64,000 bases of DNA from Pseudoalteromonas rubra (GCF_005886805.2 NZ_CP045430.1:992001-1056000); one strand, 5' to 3'. Positions 46,014 to 55,413 are shown, counted from the first letter of the stretch. Translations and numbers: made by a program. The notes: generated from the letters alone by a model not told the origin.

Positions 46014-46985
46014 ATGAAAGTACTCCTTTGTGGTACCCACTATGGTTCCACGTATATTCGCGCTTTAACTCAGTTTCCACAAGACAGCTTCACCTGTGTG
46101 GGTGTCCTGTCAAAAGGCAGTGAACATTCTCAACAGATCGCACACCAACTGGGTGTGCCTTATTACACTGATGTCAGTGCAGTTCCGGCTGACTCTATTG
46201 ATATCGCATGTGTCGCAGTATCGGGCGATGCGGGTCAAGCCATTGTCTTATCTTTGCTAAAGCAAGGCGTTTCTGTGTTGTGTGAGCACCCCGTTGACCA
46301 GGCGTTTGTACAAAAAGCACTGGCACTAGCCGAGCAGCACCAGGTGTATTTTCACGTCAACGGGCACTTTGCCGACCTCTACGCTCCTCAGGCATTTTTA
46401 CAATCCATCCTGAACGCGTATCAACAAGGGTTTGGTTGTATGCACTATGCCATGGGTGCCAATTTAAGAACGCTTTATTCAGCGCTGGATCTGTTAGGCC
46501 GTGCATTGGGTGGGTTTGAAGGACTCGAGGTCATCAAATACAACGGCAAGCCAATGGCGTTTCAGCCTGTCATGCTCAAAACCGACAGCCTTACTGTCTC
46601 TGTCTTATGCCAGAACTTTTCGTCTGCTGAAGATGACGGCAGCGCTACTTTTTTAAACCATCAGTGCTCTGCGCTATTTCCGCATGGTACTTTAACACTC
46701 AGCGAAACCACAGGCCCGTTAAGCTGGTTTCCTTCAAGCCAAAGCCTGCCGAGTGAAACATGGCGAACCTATATGCCTGTTGAGCTTGTCCCCATGGACA
46801 AACAGCAATTAATGACCCACAGAGATCAGTGTAACCTCAACGCCATTGCGGCATTGGCAGCCACAATACAAGGCGAAACACAGCCGCTATATCAGCAGCC
46901 AGATTATTTATCAGCATTAAGCGGGTTATGGCAGGCAGTATTAATGGAATTACAGCCCCAGGCCAAAGACGACTGCGCTGCATAA
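46014..46985 (+). CDS. Thiazolinyl imide reductase-like (Irp3/PchG) oxidoreductase
   Basis: 323 residues, Gfo/Idh/MocA-type Rossmann protein. The N-terminal NAD(P) fold ('VLLCGTHYGSTYIRAL', 'GVLSKGSEHSQQIAHQLGVPYYTD', 'VSVLCEHPVD') lines up with the yersiniabactin/pyochelin enzymes that reduce a thiazoline ring to thiazolidine. Of the two proposed acid residues of Yersinia Irp3 (H101, Y128), the first is kept as H92, but the second aligns to F119 (next to H118). Starts 15 bases after the YcaO gene, so it is co-transcribed. Here the substrate is more likely peptide-bound thiazoline than a siderophore intermediate. Confidence 0.85.
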   Translation: MKVLLCGTHYGSTYIRALTQFPQDSFTCVGVLSKGSEHSQQIAHQLGVPYYTDVSAVPADSIDIACVAVSGDAGQAIVLSLLKQGVSVLCEHPVDQAFVQKALALAEQHQVYFHVNGHFADLYAPQAFLQSILNAYQQGFGCMHYAMGANLRTLYSALDLLGRALGGFEGLEVIKYNGKPMAFQPVMLKTDSLTVSVLCQNFSSAEDDGSATFLNHQCSALFPHGTLTLSETTGPLSWFPSSQSLPSETWRTYMPVELVPMDKQQLMTHRDQCNLNAIAALAATIQGETQPLYQQPDYLSALSGLWQAVLMELQPQAKDDCAA

Positions 46986-46996
46986 CAGTCAATGTG

Positions 46997-47031
46997 CTTT
47001 CCACCGGGTATAGTTTGTACCCGCTGGAAAG
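46997..47031 (+). terminator. Strong hairpin ending the YcaO cluster
   Basis: CTTTCCAcCGGGTA pairs with TACCCGcTGGAAAG around a 7-base loop, 12 bases after the reductase stop. No clean T-run follows, but location and strength suggest a transcript end. Confidence 0.55.
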
Positions 47032-47163
47032 ACAAAAAGTGTTGTATTTTAACGTAGAACATACCCGAAAAGTATAGGTGGATATCCACACTGTATCTTC
47101 CTTGTAGTACCCTTTGTTATCAGTTTTGGGTGGGTCTCAACAAAATGGCATTCAATGTTGGCT

Positions 47164-47496
47164 TTACTTCGCCATTGTCAGCATTGATATGACACATCGT
47201 TTTTGTGAGGGAAAATAAAGGTCGTGCGCATTAAGGAACACTTTTACCGGCTTTCCCATTGCAAATGCGGCAAGCGCAGCAGAAACAAGGTGTGTATCAC
47301 TTTTCCTTATTGCAGCAACACCTGTATTGCAATCGGCCGACTCAAAGCCGCCTTCAATTTGTAATTGGACTACATCCGGATGGCTTGACATATTTGCACC
47401 AGCAAAGGCAATCGAAGTGATTTTGCCCTCATTAGCCGCAAAAACGCTGGATGAAAGGGCACTTAAAAATAAGCCTAACACTATTTTATTTTTCAT
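47164..47496 (-). CDS. Small secreted protein of the 'AA..SGK' family, copy 5
   Basis: Start at ATG 47496 (MKNKIVLGLFLSALSS) behind GAGGAAATT. Signal peptide to about 21 (VFA-A). 'NEGKITSIAFAGANMSSHPDVVQLQIEGG', Cys mid-chain, 'LVSAALAAFAMGKPVKVFLNAH', late Cys and C-terminal strand. Convergent with the YcaO cluster. Role unknown. Confidence 0.75.
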   Translation of the reverse strand: MKNKIVLGLFLSALSSSVFAANEGKITSIAFAGANMSSHPDVVQLQIEGGFESADCNTGVAAIRKSDTHLVSAALAAFAMGKPVKVFLNAHDLYFPSQKRCVISMLTMAK

Positions 47497-48108
47497 AATT
47501 TCCTCAGATATGGAGTGGTCGAACAGACTTGGCTTTGACATGTATGCAATGCGCGCTGTTCATTGTTTGATCAGGCCGCTGCCAGAATATCGTATTCTGT
47601 TAACATCCTGGTTGCTTTATTGGAGTAGCTTTTGATGAACAAGCTGTACGCGCTTTGATTCCTAACGCAACTTATTTCTGTCAGCGTTCTCATTTACCTT
47701 TATTAGAACCAATTTATTACTTTTATACAAGTACCTATGGCGCAATCAGACGATTCATAGCAAGAGTTTTTGGTGCTTTTGGTTAACAGTTCCCGGCTCG
47801 CACGCGTCCGCGATAATGGCGCTGCACGTGATAACAGCCCTGCTTTCAACCCTTTATTTTCAATCACAGTTTTGTGAAAAACTTCATGTAATTTGTCCAT
47901 GAAACGGTCCTGACGTCGAGGATCGGTCCTTTTCTCACCTCAGAACGAAGCCAGGTGTATTTCTACCTGACAACTTTAGAGTTTAAACTCTTTTCTTCAC
48001 ACTTCTTGCACTTTTCACGCCTATATTTGCCGCGGTTGCTCGTACAGGGTGCGTAAATAGCGCCCTGGTTAAGGACCAGCATCACACTAAAAGGAGAGGA
48101 TTTTTACT
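47497..48108. other. Intergenic with a REP-like fragment
   Basis: No gene. A partial copy of the 83-bp repeat core is at about 47783-47820 (TTCCCGGCTCGCACGCGTCCG). The promoter of the gene at 48109 should lie near 47990-48090; AAAGGAGAGG is its ribosome site. Confidence 0.45.
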
Positions 48109-50283
48109 ATGAAACCAAGCAATACACTGGCGCTGCTGTTGGCAGGTGCGGTAGCAACATCTTGCCTATCATTTGCAGTAAGCGCCGCAATAGAAACCGA
48201 TGATGAGAAAGTCACCCGACTGGATCTGCAAGGGCAGATAGACAACTTTGCGCCATTTTCTAAAACCTTGTGGGCCGGGGCGCACAATGCCTATGCCTCA
48301 CATGCCTGGAGCAAAGGTACCTATACCGACGTCAATCAATACTATTCACCCAAAAGTCTGCTTAAGCGCGGCATTCGGGTAATGGAGTTTGATATCTATC
48401 CGGAAGGCACCTTTGATTCAACCCCTATGCTGTGTCACAACTCACTGGAAAATAAAGCTATTTGCTCCAGCTTTCACGCTAAGTTGTCGGAAGGGTTAGA
48501 CGACATAAAAGACTTTCTGAAAGACAACCCGGACGAGGTTGTTTTACTGAAGATCGAATCATACAAGCATAACGACCATAAAAACTGGCACAACAAAATT
48601 GGCGAACGTCTGGAAAAAGACATCGGCGACTATCTGCTGATGCCGTCGGACTGGGGCTATGCCGATAAGAGCTGTGCATCCTTGCCAGTGTCGCACCTCA
48701 CCAAACGCGACATTCTGGCTGCGGGTAAGCAGCTGGTTGCCGTAGTGCAAACCCCCAGAGATCACAGCAATTTGTGCTCCTATCACAGCAGCGGTAGCTA
48801 CTCCAAGTTCTGGAACACCGTGTTTATCGGCGTAGATGCCTTTGATGCCAATGGTAACCTGCAAAGCAATCAGCCATTTTGTCAAAACGGCAGCAATGAG
48901 TGTGTAAATGGCGACCAAACCGCACATTACCTTGCCAACAATATGACAGTGATCATTGATGGCGCGACTCAGCTCAACCCGGATGGCCCGAGCTCAAGTA
49001 AAACCGGTAGCAATGTGATCAGCAAGTGGGCTAACAAAGGCGCGCAAATTCTCGAACTGGCGCTGGTCGAGGCCAATAACACCAGTGCTGCCAGCGGCTA
49101 TGGTGCCAATGAGGTCCAGATTGAGGACTTTATCTGGTCATGGAAATCAAACCGACCCAATGGCTTTGGTGACTGTGCGAGTCTCGAAAGCGACGCTGCA
49201 ATTGTCGACAAAGCCTGCTCCACTTATCAGTACCATGCTTGTGTGGATGACAACCGCAACTGGCAGCTGACCACCAGCAAAGGCAGCTGGGACATGGGCT
49301 TTGCGAACTGTCAGAGCCTGGGCGGCAGCTATCAGTTTGCGATGCCATTCAACGCCTATGAACATGTTCAGCTGCAAAACGCCATCGGCAACAGTTCAGA
49401 GCACCATTGGGTGAACTATTACAAGGCATTCAACTCTTTCTGGTTGTCTAACTCTGCTGAATATATCGACTGGCAGTACGTGAAAAACAACGCAATAGGC
49501 TCGACCAGTAAAGGCAACGCCTTCAACGATATTGCTTTATTAAAGCGTAAAGCTCTGGTGGGCGGCACCTTTAACCTCAGCTCAGTACGGGTTCGCTCAA
49601 ACAATCGGGTGGATGGGTTTCAGGCTTGTTACGAGACCAAACAAAGCCTGTCACATGCTAGTGTGGGCACATCCGAGTTGTGTGTTACTTACGGTGGCAG
49701 CGGCGGTAGCTGGGGCAATAAACTGACCTTTGATACCAGCAAAGGCGAGCATCTGAAGAGTCTGCAGATCTGTAAAGACGATGGCAAATATGGCTACGAT
49801 ACCGTGTACTACCTGAAGCTGACTTCCAGCAATGGCAATTCGGTCAAAGGGGGGACAGCCTCTGGCAGTTGTACAACCTACTCAGCCAGTGCCAGCCAAC
49901 AATTGTTTGCCTTTCATGGCACCGAGAATAAAGAACTGAATTCACTGGGTGTTTACCGTATCGCCAGTTCACAGGTCAACGGCGGCCTCTATGCAACAGG
50001 CTGGCTTGACCGCGATGACCCGGCCAGTGGTGATAACGAGCTGTTCAGCTCACACCAGTCTGCGGGCAACATTGCAGCCAGTTGCAGCACCAATGATGTT
50101 GCAGGCGTCGTTGCGCGAGTCAAAGGCAGCAAGCTGGACTCAAACCTGAGCGGGCAAAACCTGGTCAACAACAGCTCTGGCTTTGCCTGCTGGAACTCCA
50201 GCAATGGCGGGAACAGCAGTTACACCACCTGCGAAGACTATGAAGTGAGATACTTTTTTACCAAGTCGAGCTGTTTGCCGTAA
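48109..50283 (+). CDS. Secreted PI-PLC X-domain-like protein with lectin-like C-terminus
   Basis: 724 residues, signal peptide 1-26. Residues about 45-340 resemble the bacterial phosphatidylinositol phospholipase C barrel: H59 in GAHNAY, E93/D95 in MEFDIY, H110 in LCHNS (the His-His pair used in catalysis), then 'DEVVLLKIES'. Residues about 365-500 ('WDMGFANCQSLGGSYQFAMP') look like a C-type-lectin-style or similar disulfide domain. About 510-620 ('VTYGGSGGSWGNKLTFDTSKGEHLKSLQIC') resemble a jacalin-like beta-prism. Likely a secreted phospholipase binding surface sugars; the substrate is not proven. Confidence 0.8.
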   Translation: MKPSNTLALLLAGAVATSCLSFAVSAAIETDDEKVTRLDLQGQIDNFAPFSKTLWAGAHNAYASHAWSKGTYTDVNQYYSPKSLLKRGIRVMEFDIYPEGTFDSTPMLCHNSLENKAICSSFHAKLSEGLDDIKDFLKDNPDEVVLLKIESYKHNDHKNWHNKIGERLEKDIGDYLLMPSDWGYADKSCASLPVSHLTKRDILAAGKQLVAVVQTPRDHSNLCSYHSSGSYSKFWNTVFIGVDAFDANGNLQSNQPFCQNGSNECVNGDQTAHYLANNMTVIIDGATQLNPDGPSSSKTGSNVISKWANKGAQILELALVEANNTSAASGYGANEVQIEDFIWSWKSNRPNGFGDCASLESDAAIVDKACSTYQYHACVDDNRNWQLTTSKGSWDMGFANCQSLGGSYQFAMPFNAYEHVQLQNAIGNSSEHHWVNYYKAFNSFWLSNSAEYIDWQYVKNNAIGSTSKGNAFNDIALLKRKALVGGTFNLSSVRVRSNNRVDGFQACYETKQSLSHASVGTSELCVTYGGSGGSWGNKLTFDTSKGEHLKSLQICKDDGKYGYDTVYYLKLTSSNGNSVKGGTASGSCTTYSASASQQLFAFHGTENKELNSLGVYRIASSQVNGGLYATGWLDRDDPASGDNELFSSHQSAGNIAASCSTNDVAGVVARVKGSKLDSNLSGQNLVNNSSGFACWNSSNGGNSSYTTCEDYEVRYFFTKSSCLP

Positions 50284-50347
50284 GTAAGCGTATAAACCAC
50301 TGCACTCTATCTGCCATAGAGTGCAGTAACACAAAGCGCGATTACAG

Positions 50348-50665
50348 CTAATCTACCTCTACATGAGTTACTTTGCAGCTACCGCCAGGAGTATCCTGAG
50401 AGTAAGCAACCGTAGAAAGCTTTCGATTCGCCATCTTGGCCGCCATCACAAGCGAGTAGAAGTTTTCACATTCCTTTGAAGCGATTGGGCAATAGAGGTT
50501 ATTCCATGCACAATCTGTTGAAAACGGCTTATCAAAAGACATATAAAATACCTGGCCAGCATGGCTACCCAGACGCTTGATATTCACCTGATGTTGCGTA
50601 AAGTGCTTAGTACTTGCTTGTGTGCTTATACATACAAAAGACAGAACAATTAAAAAGTATTTCAT
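50348..50665 (-). CDS. Small secreted protein of the 'AA..SGK' family, copy 6
   Basis: 105 residues from an internal ATG (MKYFLIVLSFVCISTQAS), where the signal peptide begins; the frame opens much further upstream (50794). Three or four Cys, 'FYSLVMAAKMANRKLSTVAYS' and a late Cys ('GGSCKVTHVEV'). The GK of the family motif is replaced by NRK, so this is the most divergent copy. Confidence 0.65.
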   Translation of the reverse strand: MKYFLIVLSFVCISTQASTKHFTQHQVNIKRLGSHAGQVFYMSFDKPFSTDCAWNNLYCPIASKECENFYSLVMAAKMANRKLSTVAYSQDTPGGSCKVTHVEVD

Positions 50666-50827
50666 TAAAAATCCATTTGTTGGTGACTGAATTATGAGAC
50701 AGCCTGTTATTGTCCCTTTATTGTACACTAGCAAGTGGGGTGTATGAAATGTAAACAACCTTTTTTCTGATAAAATCCGTCTCTCGCACAACAACTCAGT
50801 GCTATCTAATTTGATATCGCTATTTCG

Positions 50828-51862
50828 TTATGGGTCCACATTCGGCGTCAACACTTGCGTCGACGACAAGGTTTCCTGCGGCCCCACTTTAGCCGCACCG
50901 CCGATAATATGGAGTTGCTCGTTTAACGAGACAGAGCCATGTCCGTGACGTGGCTGAGGCAAGTCCGGCAGCGCCTGCCACTGATTGGTCTGCGGATCGT
51001 AAGCCCAAACCTCATCGAAGGCTTTACCTGCCTGCCAGTTACCTTTCGGGCCAAACACCTCGCCGCCCGACACTATGATTTTGCCATCCAGTACACTGGC
51101 CGACAAACCGCCGGAAGCCACCGGCAGCGGCGCAATAGACGTCCAGGTTTCAGCTTTTGTATCATACACTTCCGCGTAACTCAGATTAGCACCATCCTGG
51201 CCTGATGTACGTCCACCAATAACATAGATCTTATGACCAATGACTGCACTGGCAGCAGAATTTCTGACCAGGCTCGCTGATTTCAGCTTTCGCCAGTAGG
51301 AGTTGTTAATAAGCACATAGTGGGCGTCGGTATCGACATTTTTACCAGTCTCTCTAGAAACCGTTTTACCGCCAATCACATGAATATTCTTACCGACATT
51401 GGCATACACAGATTCAGCCAATGGAATAGGCAGCGACGGGCCGGTGCGCCACACTTGTAAATTACCATCCAGGCGGAATACAGAGCTTTGAATTTCCCAG
51501 GCGCTGCCTTTAGCGCCCGTAAAGCCACCGATACCATAAATGAAGTGCCGATTACTAACCATACCAAGGTGGTGACGTGGCGCAGGTAAGGACGGTGCTT
51601 TTGTCCAGAATTCTTTTGCCGGGTTAAGTAGAAAGACGTCTGTGCTTGGACCTAGCCCCGAAAAGGACGGAGAGTCAGAGGGTGTGAATCCGCCCCCAAC
51701 AAAAATACGTTCATTAAATACAGCAGGATATACTTCTTGCAGTGCCATGGGTAAGTCTGGACCTGCTGTCCAGTTGTAGGCCTGGCTTGGTGTGTTGCTC
51801 TGGGTGGCCTGAAGTGAACCCGATAGCAGCAGACATAGGATACTTGCTGATAAATGTCGCAT
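50828..51862 (-). CDS. Secreted kelch-repeat beta-propeller protein
   Basis: 344 residues, signal peptide 1-19 (cleavage LQA-T). At least five kelch blades with double-Gly: 'IFVGGGFT', 'FIYGIGGFTG', 'IHVIGGKT', 'IYVIGGRTS', 'IIVSGGEVF', 'LHIIGGAA', each followed by an aromatic turn. Similar to periplasmic sialic acid mutarotase-type kelch proteins, but no sialic acid genes are nearby, so only a carbohydrate- or protein-binding propeller can be claimed. Confidence 0.88.
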   Translation of the reverse strand: MRHLSASILCLLLSGSLQATQSNTPSQAYNWTAGPDLPMALQEVYPAVFNERIFVGGGFTPSDSPSFSGLGPSTDVFLLNPAKEFWTKAPSLPAPRHHLGMVSNRHFIYGIGGFTGAKGSAWEIQSSVFRLDGNLQVWRTGPSLPIPLAESVYANVGKNIHVIGGKTVSRETGKNVDTDAHYVLINNSYWRKLKSASLVRNSAASAVIGHKIYVIGGRTSGQDGANLSYAEVYDTKAETWTSIAPLPVASGGLSASVLDGKIIVSGGEVFGPKGNWQAGKAFDEVWAYDPQTNQWQALPDLPQPRHGHGSVSLNEQLHIIGGAAKVGPQETLSSTQVLTPNVDP

Positions 51863-52074
51863 TCTTGCTCCTTAAAACTCTGTGATCTGGTTATACGTTG
51901 TTGTAATAGCACAAGATCAGATATTGTGCCCTCATCTGACGTACTGTTACCGCAAAATATAACCAACATCAACAAAAAGCCGTTGTATGCACTGCTCAGT
52001 GAGTCCTAATCCAGCTTTATGTCACAGAGATAAAAGAGCAAGCAGACACACTCATCAGCATGCCTTGCTTAGGC

Positions 52075-53103
52075 TTATTTAGCCAGCTCCTGACGCACAA
52101 TTTCAGCGCCGGCACTAAGTGCATTCAGTTTGCCCCGGGCAATGTCACGGGCAAGCGGTGCCATACCACAATTGGTGCAGGGATAAAGCTTATCGGCATC
52201 CACATATCTCAGTGCTTCTCTGAGTGTTGCTGCGACTTCCTCAGGCGTTTCTATGGTATCCGTTGCCACATCAATGGCTCCCACCATGACTTTTTTGCCT
52301 CGAACCAGGGATAATAACTCAACAGGCACCCGCGAGTTGTGGCACTCCAGCGAGATAATGTCTATGTTCGACTTTTGCAGCTTAGGAAATACTTCCTCGT
52401 ACTGACGCCACTCTGAACCCAGCGTTTTTTTCCAGTCAGTGTTGGCTTTAATACCGTAGCCATAGCAAATGTGTACCGCAGTTTCGCACTTAAGGCCTTC
52501 GATGGCCCGCTCCAGACAGGCAATGCCCCAGTCATTCACTTCATCAAAGAAGACATTAAAAGCCGGTTCATCAAACTGGATAATGTCGACACCGGCCGCT
52601 TCCAACTCTTTAGCTTCCTGATTCAATACCTTGGCGAACTCCCAGGCCAGCTTTTCGCGGCTCTTATAGTGAGCGTCGTATAAGGTATCCACCATGGTCA
52701 TCGGACCGGGCAGTGCCCATTTGATAGGTTGATTGGTCTGCTGGCGTAAAAACCGAGCATCCTCAACAAAGACCGGCTTTTGACGACTGATCGGTCCAAC
52801 CACAGTGGGTACACTGGCATCATAGCGGTCGCGAATTTTAACTGTTTTACGGTTTTCGAAATCCACACCGTCGAGGTGCTCAATAAAGGTGGTCACAAAG
52901 TGCTGACGGGTTTGCTCGCCATCGCTGACAATATCAATCCCTGCCAGTTGCTGCTCCAGCAACGACACTCGCAGTGCATCTTGTTTGCCGTCAACGAGCG
53001 CCTGATCTTCAAGTTTCCAGGGAGACCACAACACCTCAGGCTGTGCCAGCCATGAAGGTTTAGGTAAGCTACCAGCGGTGGACGTAGGTAAAAGTGTTTT
53101 CAT
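52075..53103 (-). CDS. mesD: Folate-independent methionine synthase (core-MetE type)
   Basis: 342 residues: only the C-terminal catalytic half of MetE, without the N-terminal folate-binding half. Zinc-ligand set visible: H211 and C213 (HICYG), E253 (SLEC) and C312 (CTNCGM); homocysteine-site patterns 'LPGPMTM' and 'DEPAF' are present. The upstream partner is a DUF1852 (MesX) gene, and this pairing is the published signature of MesD, which makes methionine from homocysteine without methyl-folate and needs MesX and oxygen. The gene name rests on this pairing. Confidence 0.9.
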   Translation of the reverse strand: MKTLLPTSTAGSLPKPSWLAQPEVLWSPWKLEDQALVDGKQDALRVSLLEQQLAGIDIVSDGEQTRQHFVTTFIEHLDGVDFENRKTVKIRDRYDASVPTVVGPISRQKPVFVEDARFLRQQTNQPIKWALPGPMTMVDTLYDAHYKSREKLAWEFAKVLNQEAKELEAAGVDIIQFDEPAFNVFFDEVNDWGIACLERAIEGLKCETAVHICYGYGIKANTDWKKTLGSEWRQYEEVFPKLQKSNIDIISLECHNSRVPVELLSLVRGKKVMVGAIDVATDTIETPEEVAATLREALRYVDADKLYPCTNCGMAPLARDIARGKLNALSAGAEIVRQELAK

Positions 53104-53131
53104 AATATTTGCCGTTTATTCTCGTTAACTA

Positions 53132-54106
53132 TCAGGCGTAGTTCGCCGACCACTGCTCAAGCACACTTTGGTAAGGTTTAATAAAGTGCTCATGGGCAAA
53201 TTTACCCTGCTCCACCGCCAGTCTGCTGCGCTCCTCACGGTCATAAACGATTTGCGTCAGAGAATGGTCCAGGTTTTTCAGATTTGGCTGATAGCGCTGA
53301 CCGGCAACCGCATTGGCGTTATAAATCTCAGGGCGATAGATCTTCTGGAACGTTTCCATGGTGCTGATAGTGCTGATCAATTCCAGGTTGGTGTAATCAT
53401 TCAGCAAATCACCAAAGAAGTAGAATGCCAGCGGGGCCACACTATTAGGTGGCATAAAGTAGCGTACTTGCAGGCCCATTTTTTTAAAATATTGCTCAGT
53501 CAGCGACGACTCATTAGGCTCATACTCATAGCCCAGCACCGGATGCTGATTTTCAGTTCTTTGGTAGATTTTGCTGTCTGACACGCTCAGGCAGATAACC
53601 GGCAGTTTTTTAAAGTTTTGTTTATAGGCGCTTGAATTCACGAAATGTTTGAACAGTTTGCCGTGCAACTCCCCAAAGCCTTCAGGAATGCTAAACTGCG
53701 ACTTACCTTTATTGTGGTCCAGCAATACCACACTGAAGTCATAGTCTCGTACATACGATGAGAAGTTATTACCGACTATGCCTTCGATGCGATCACCGGT
53801 TTTGTGATCGATGATGTTGGTTTTTAGCACTTCAATCGATGGGAAAGCCTCTTTGTTACCCGCCACGTCGATATCGACCGAGATGATTTCCAGCTCAATG
53901 GCATAGCGGTCACCGTTGGGGTTATCCCAGTTAGCCAGCGCATTGAAACGATTGTCTATCATCTTTAGTGCATTACGCAGGTTGGCCTGGCGGCTTTCCC
54001 CTCTGGCCAGGTTAGCAAAGTTAGTGGTGATCCGTGTGCTGTCTGACGGATGGTAGTTTTCATCAAAAATGATGCTTTTAACTGTAAAAGTAAACTCGTT
54101 ATTCAT
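53132..54106 (-). CDS. mesX: MesX (DUF1852) partner of methionine synthase MesD
   Basis: 324 residues matching DUF1852 from the first residues ('FTFTVKSIIFDENYHPSDSTRITTNFANLARGESRQANL'). It lies 28 bases upstream of mesD on the same strand and is evidently co-transcribed. Genetic work on the family shows MesX is required for MesD activity, proposed to help supply the methyl group; the chemistry is not settled. Confidence 0.9.
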   Translation of the reverse strand: MNNEFTFTVKSIIFDENYHPSDSTRITTNFANLARGESRQANLRNALKMIDNRFNALANWDNPNGDRYAIELEIISVDIDVAGNKEAFPSIEVLKTNIIDHKTGDRIEGIVGNNFSSYVRDYDFSVVLLDHNKGKSQFSIPEGFGELHGKLFKHFVNSSAYKQNFKKLPVICLSVSDSKIYQRTENQHPVLGYEYEPNESSLTEQYFKKMGLQVRYFMPPNSVAPLAFYFFGDLLNDYTNLELISTISTMETFQKIYRPEIYNANAVAGQRYQPNLKNLDHSLTQIVYDREERSRLAVEQGKFAHEHFIKPYQSVLEQWSANYA

Positions 54107-54550
54107 GGCGTTCTGGTATCCAATATTCTGTGATTAACCCAAATGTACAATGTGCTCTTCCCGGTGCAGCGCATGCACTTAGCCATCGTTAAGCTAGCCT
54201 GGCGTTTGGAGCAATTACATTGTTACCCGGACAAGCACTTGAAGAAAAACGGTTTAATTTCACCTAAAACTTGAGTTGTATTCATGGTTGTTGCGAGAAC
54301 CTGGCATTTTGCAGGGGGCTCATAGAAAAATGGCAACTAAAACACCCAGAAATAAAAACACCTAGCCATCCAGATGCTTAAATTGAATTTACTTCATGTA
54401 AAACGTGAGGAATATTCAAAGCTTATCTGAAAAGCCACAGACATTATCTTGATATACTCGCTCAGAACGTGGCGAACCGGTTACCAACAGACGAACCGTC
54501 GATATGCTCGCCACCCGTCTAACCCCATATAATATAATGAGAAAAACGGA
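54107..54550. other. Divergent intergenic region, mesX / TauE
   Basis: No gene. I looked for a cobalamin or SAM riboswitch or MetJ boxes upstream of mesX and saw none. Confidence 0.4.
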
Positions 54551-55360
54551 ATGAGTGACTTGTTGTTATTGATAGCATGCTGCGCCTTATTAGGCAGCGG
54601 TGTTGGTTTTCTGGCCGGGCTCCTTGGCATTGGTGGAGGGCTGGTTATTGTCCCGGTCCTGAGCAGTATTTTGCTGTATTTTGCGGTCCTGCCTGCGGAG
54701 CAGGTGATAGTTGCCGCCATCGCTACCTCTTTGGCCTCTATTCTGTTTACCTCAACTTCATCAGCCATCGCTCACCATAAAAATGGCAATGTGCCCTGGG
54801 AACTTGCCCCCTGGATTATGACCGGGGTTGCGCTGGGTGCGCTGATCAGTGGTTTTTTAGCCGCCATGTTGCCCGAGCAAATCGTGCGCTGGGTCTTCGC
54901 CGTCAGTGTGGTCTTGATCGCTCTCAAAATGTTTTTTGGCAGTAACAAATCCGCTTCAGACGAGCGTAGCATGCCAAATAAAGGACTGTTAACGGGGTTT
55001 ACAACCATCACAGGCGGGCTCTCAGCTATGATTGGTATCGGTGGCGGTGCACTGCTGGTGCCCCTGCTGACGTTTTTCTCTATTGATATGAAAAAAGCCA
55101 TTGGCTGTGCCTCAGCCTGCGGTATCGTGATTGCTCTATTTGGTTCTGTAGGTTACATCACATCGGGCAGTGCACAGTTTGCCTTATCAGATGGGTTTGC
55201 CGGGTTTGTGTATTTACCCGCCCTATTGGGCATCGTATGTACCTCGTGGTTTACCGCGCCGCTGGGGGCCAAGTCTGTGCAGCATTTGCCCGTTCCGACT
55301 ATCAAGAAGCTATTCGCGGGCTTGCTGGTCTTGGTGGCTGGGAACATGATTGCCTTTTAG
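54551..55360 (+). CDS. Sulfite exporter TauE/SafE family permease
   Basis: 269 residues, about eight hydrophobic helices. Two inverted halves each start with the conserved 'GxGGGxxxVP' turn: 'LLGIGGGLVIVPVL' (about 25-38) and 'MIGIGGGALLVPLL' (about 160-173). The family exports sulfur-containing organic anions. It is divergent from mesX/mesD, a loose sulfur-metabolism association. Confidence 0.9.
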   Translation: MSDLLLLIACCALLGSGVGFLAGLLGIGGGLVIVPVLSSILLYFAVLPAEQVIVAAIATSLASILFTSTSSAIAHHKNGNVPWELAPWIMTGVALGALISGFLAAMLPEQIVRWVFAVSVVLIALKMFFGSNKSASDERSMPNKGLLTGFTTITGGLSAMIGIGGGALLVPLLTFFSIDMKKAIGCASACGIVIALFGSVGYITSGSAQFALSDGFAGFVYLPALLGIVCTSWFTAPLGAKSVQHLPVPTIKKLFAGLLVLVAGNMIAF

Positions 55361-55413
55361 CCCAGGACAACAGGCAGCTGCTTGGCTGCCTGCAATTTTC
55401 TCACCTATTCAAA

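Noticed and set aside
47703..47900. 65-codon frame near the REP-like fragment
   Set aside because: It runs through the repeat fragment, lacks a ribosome site and has no protein-like pattern.
54107..54550. Cobalamin or SAM riboswitch upstream of mesX
   Set aside because: No conserved B12 box or SAM aptamer pattern was found.
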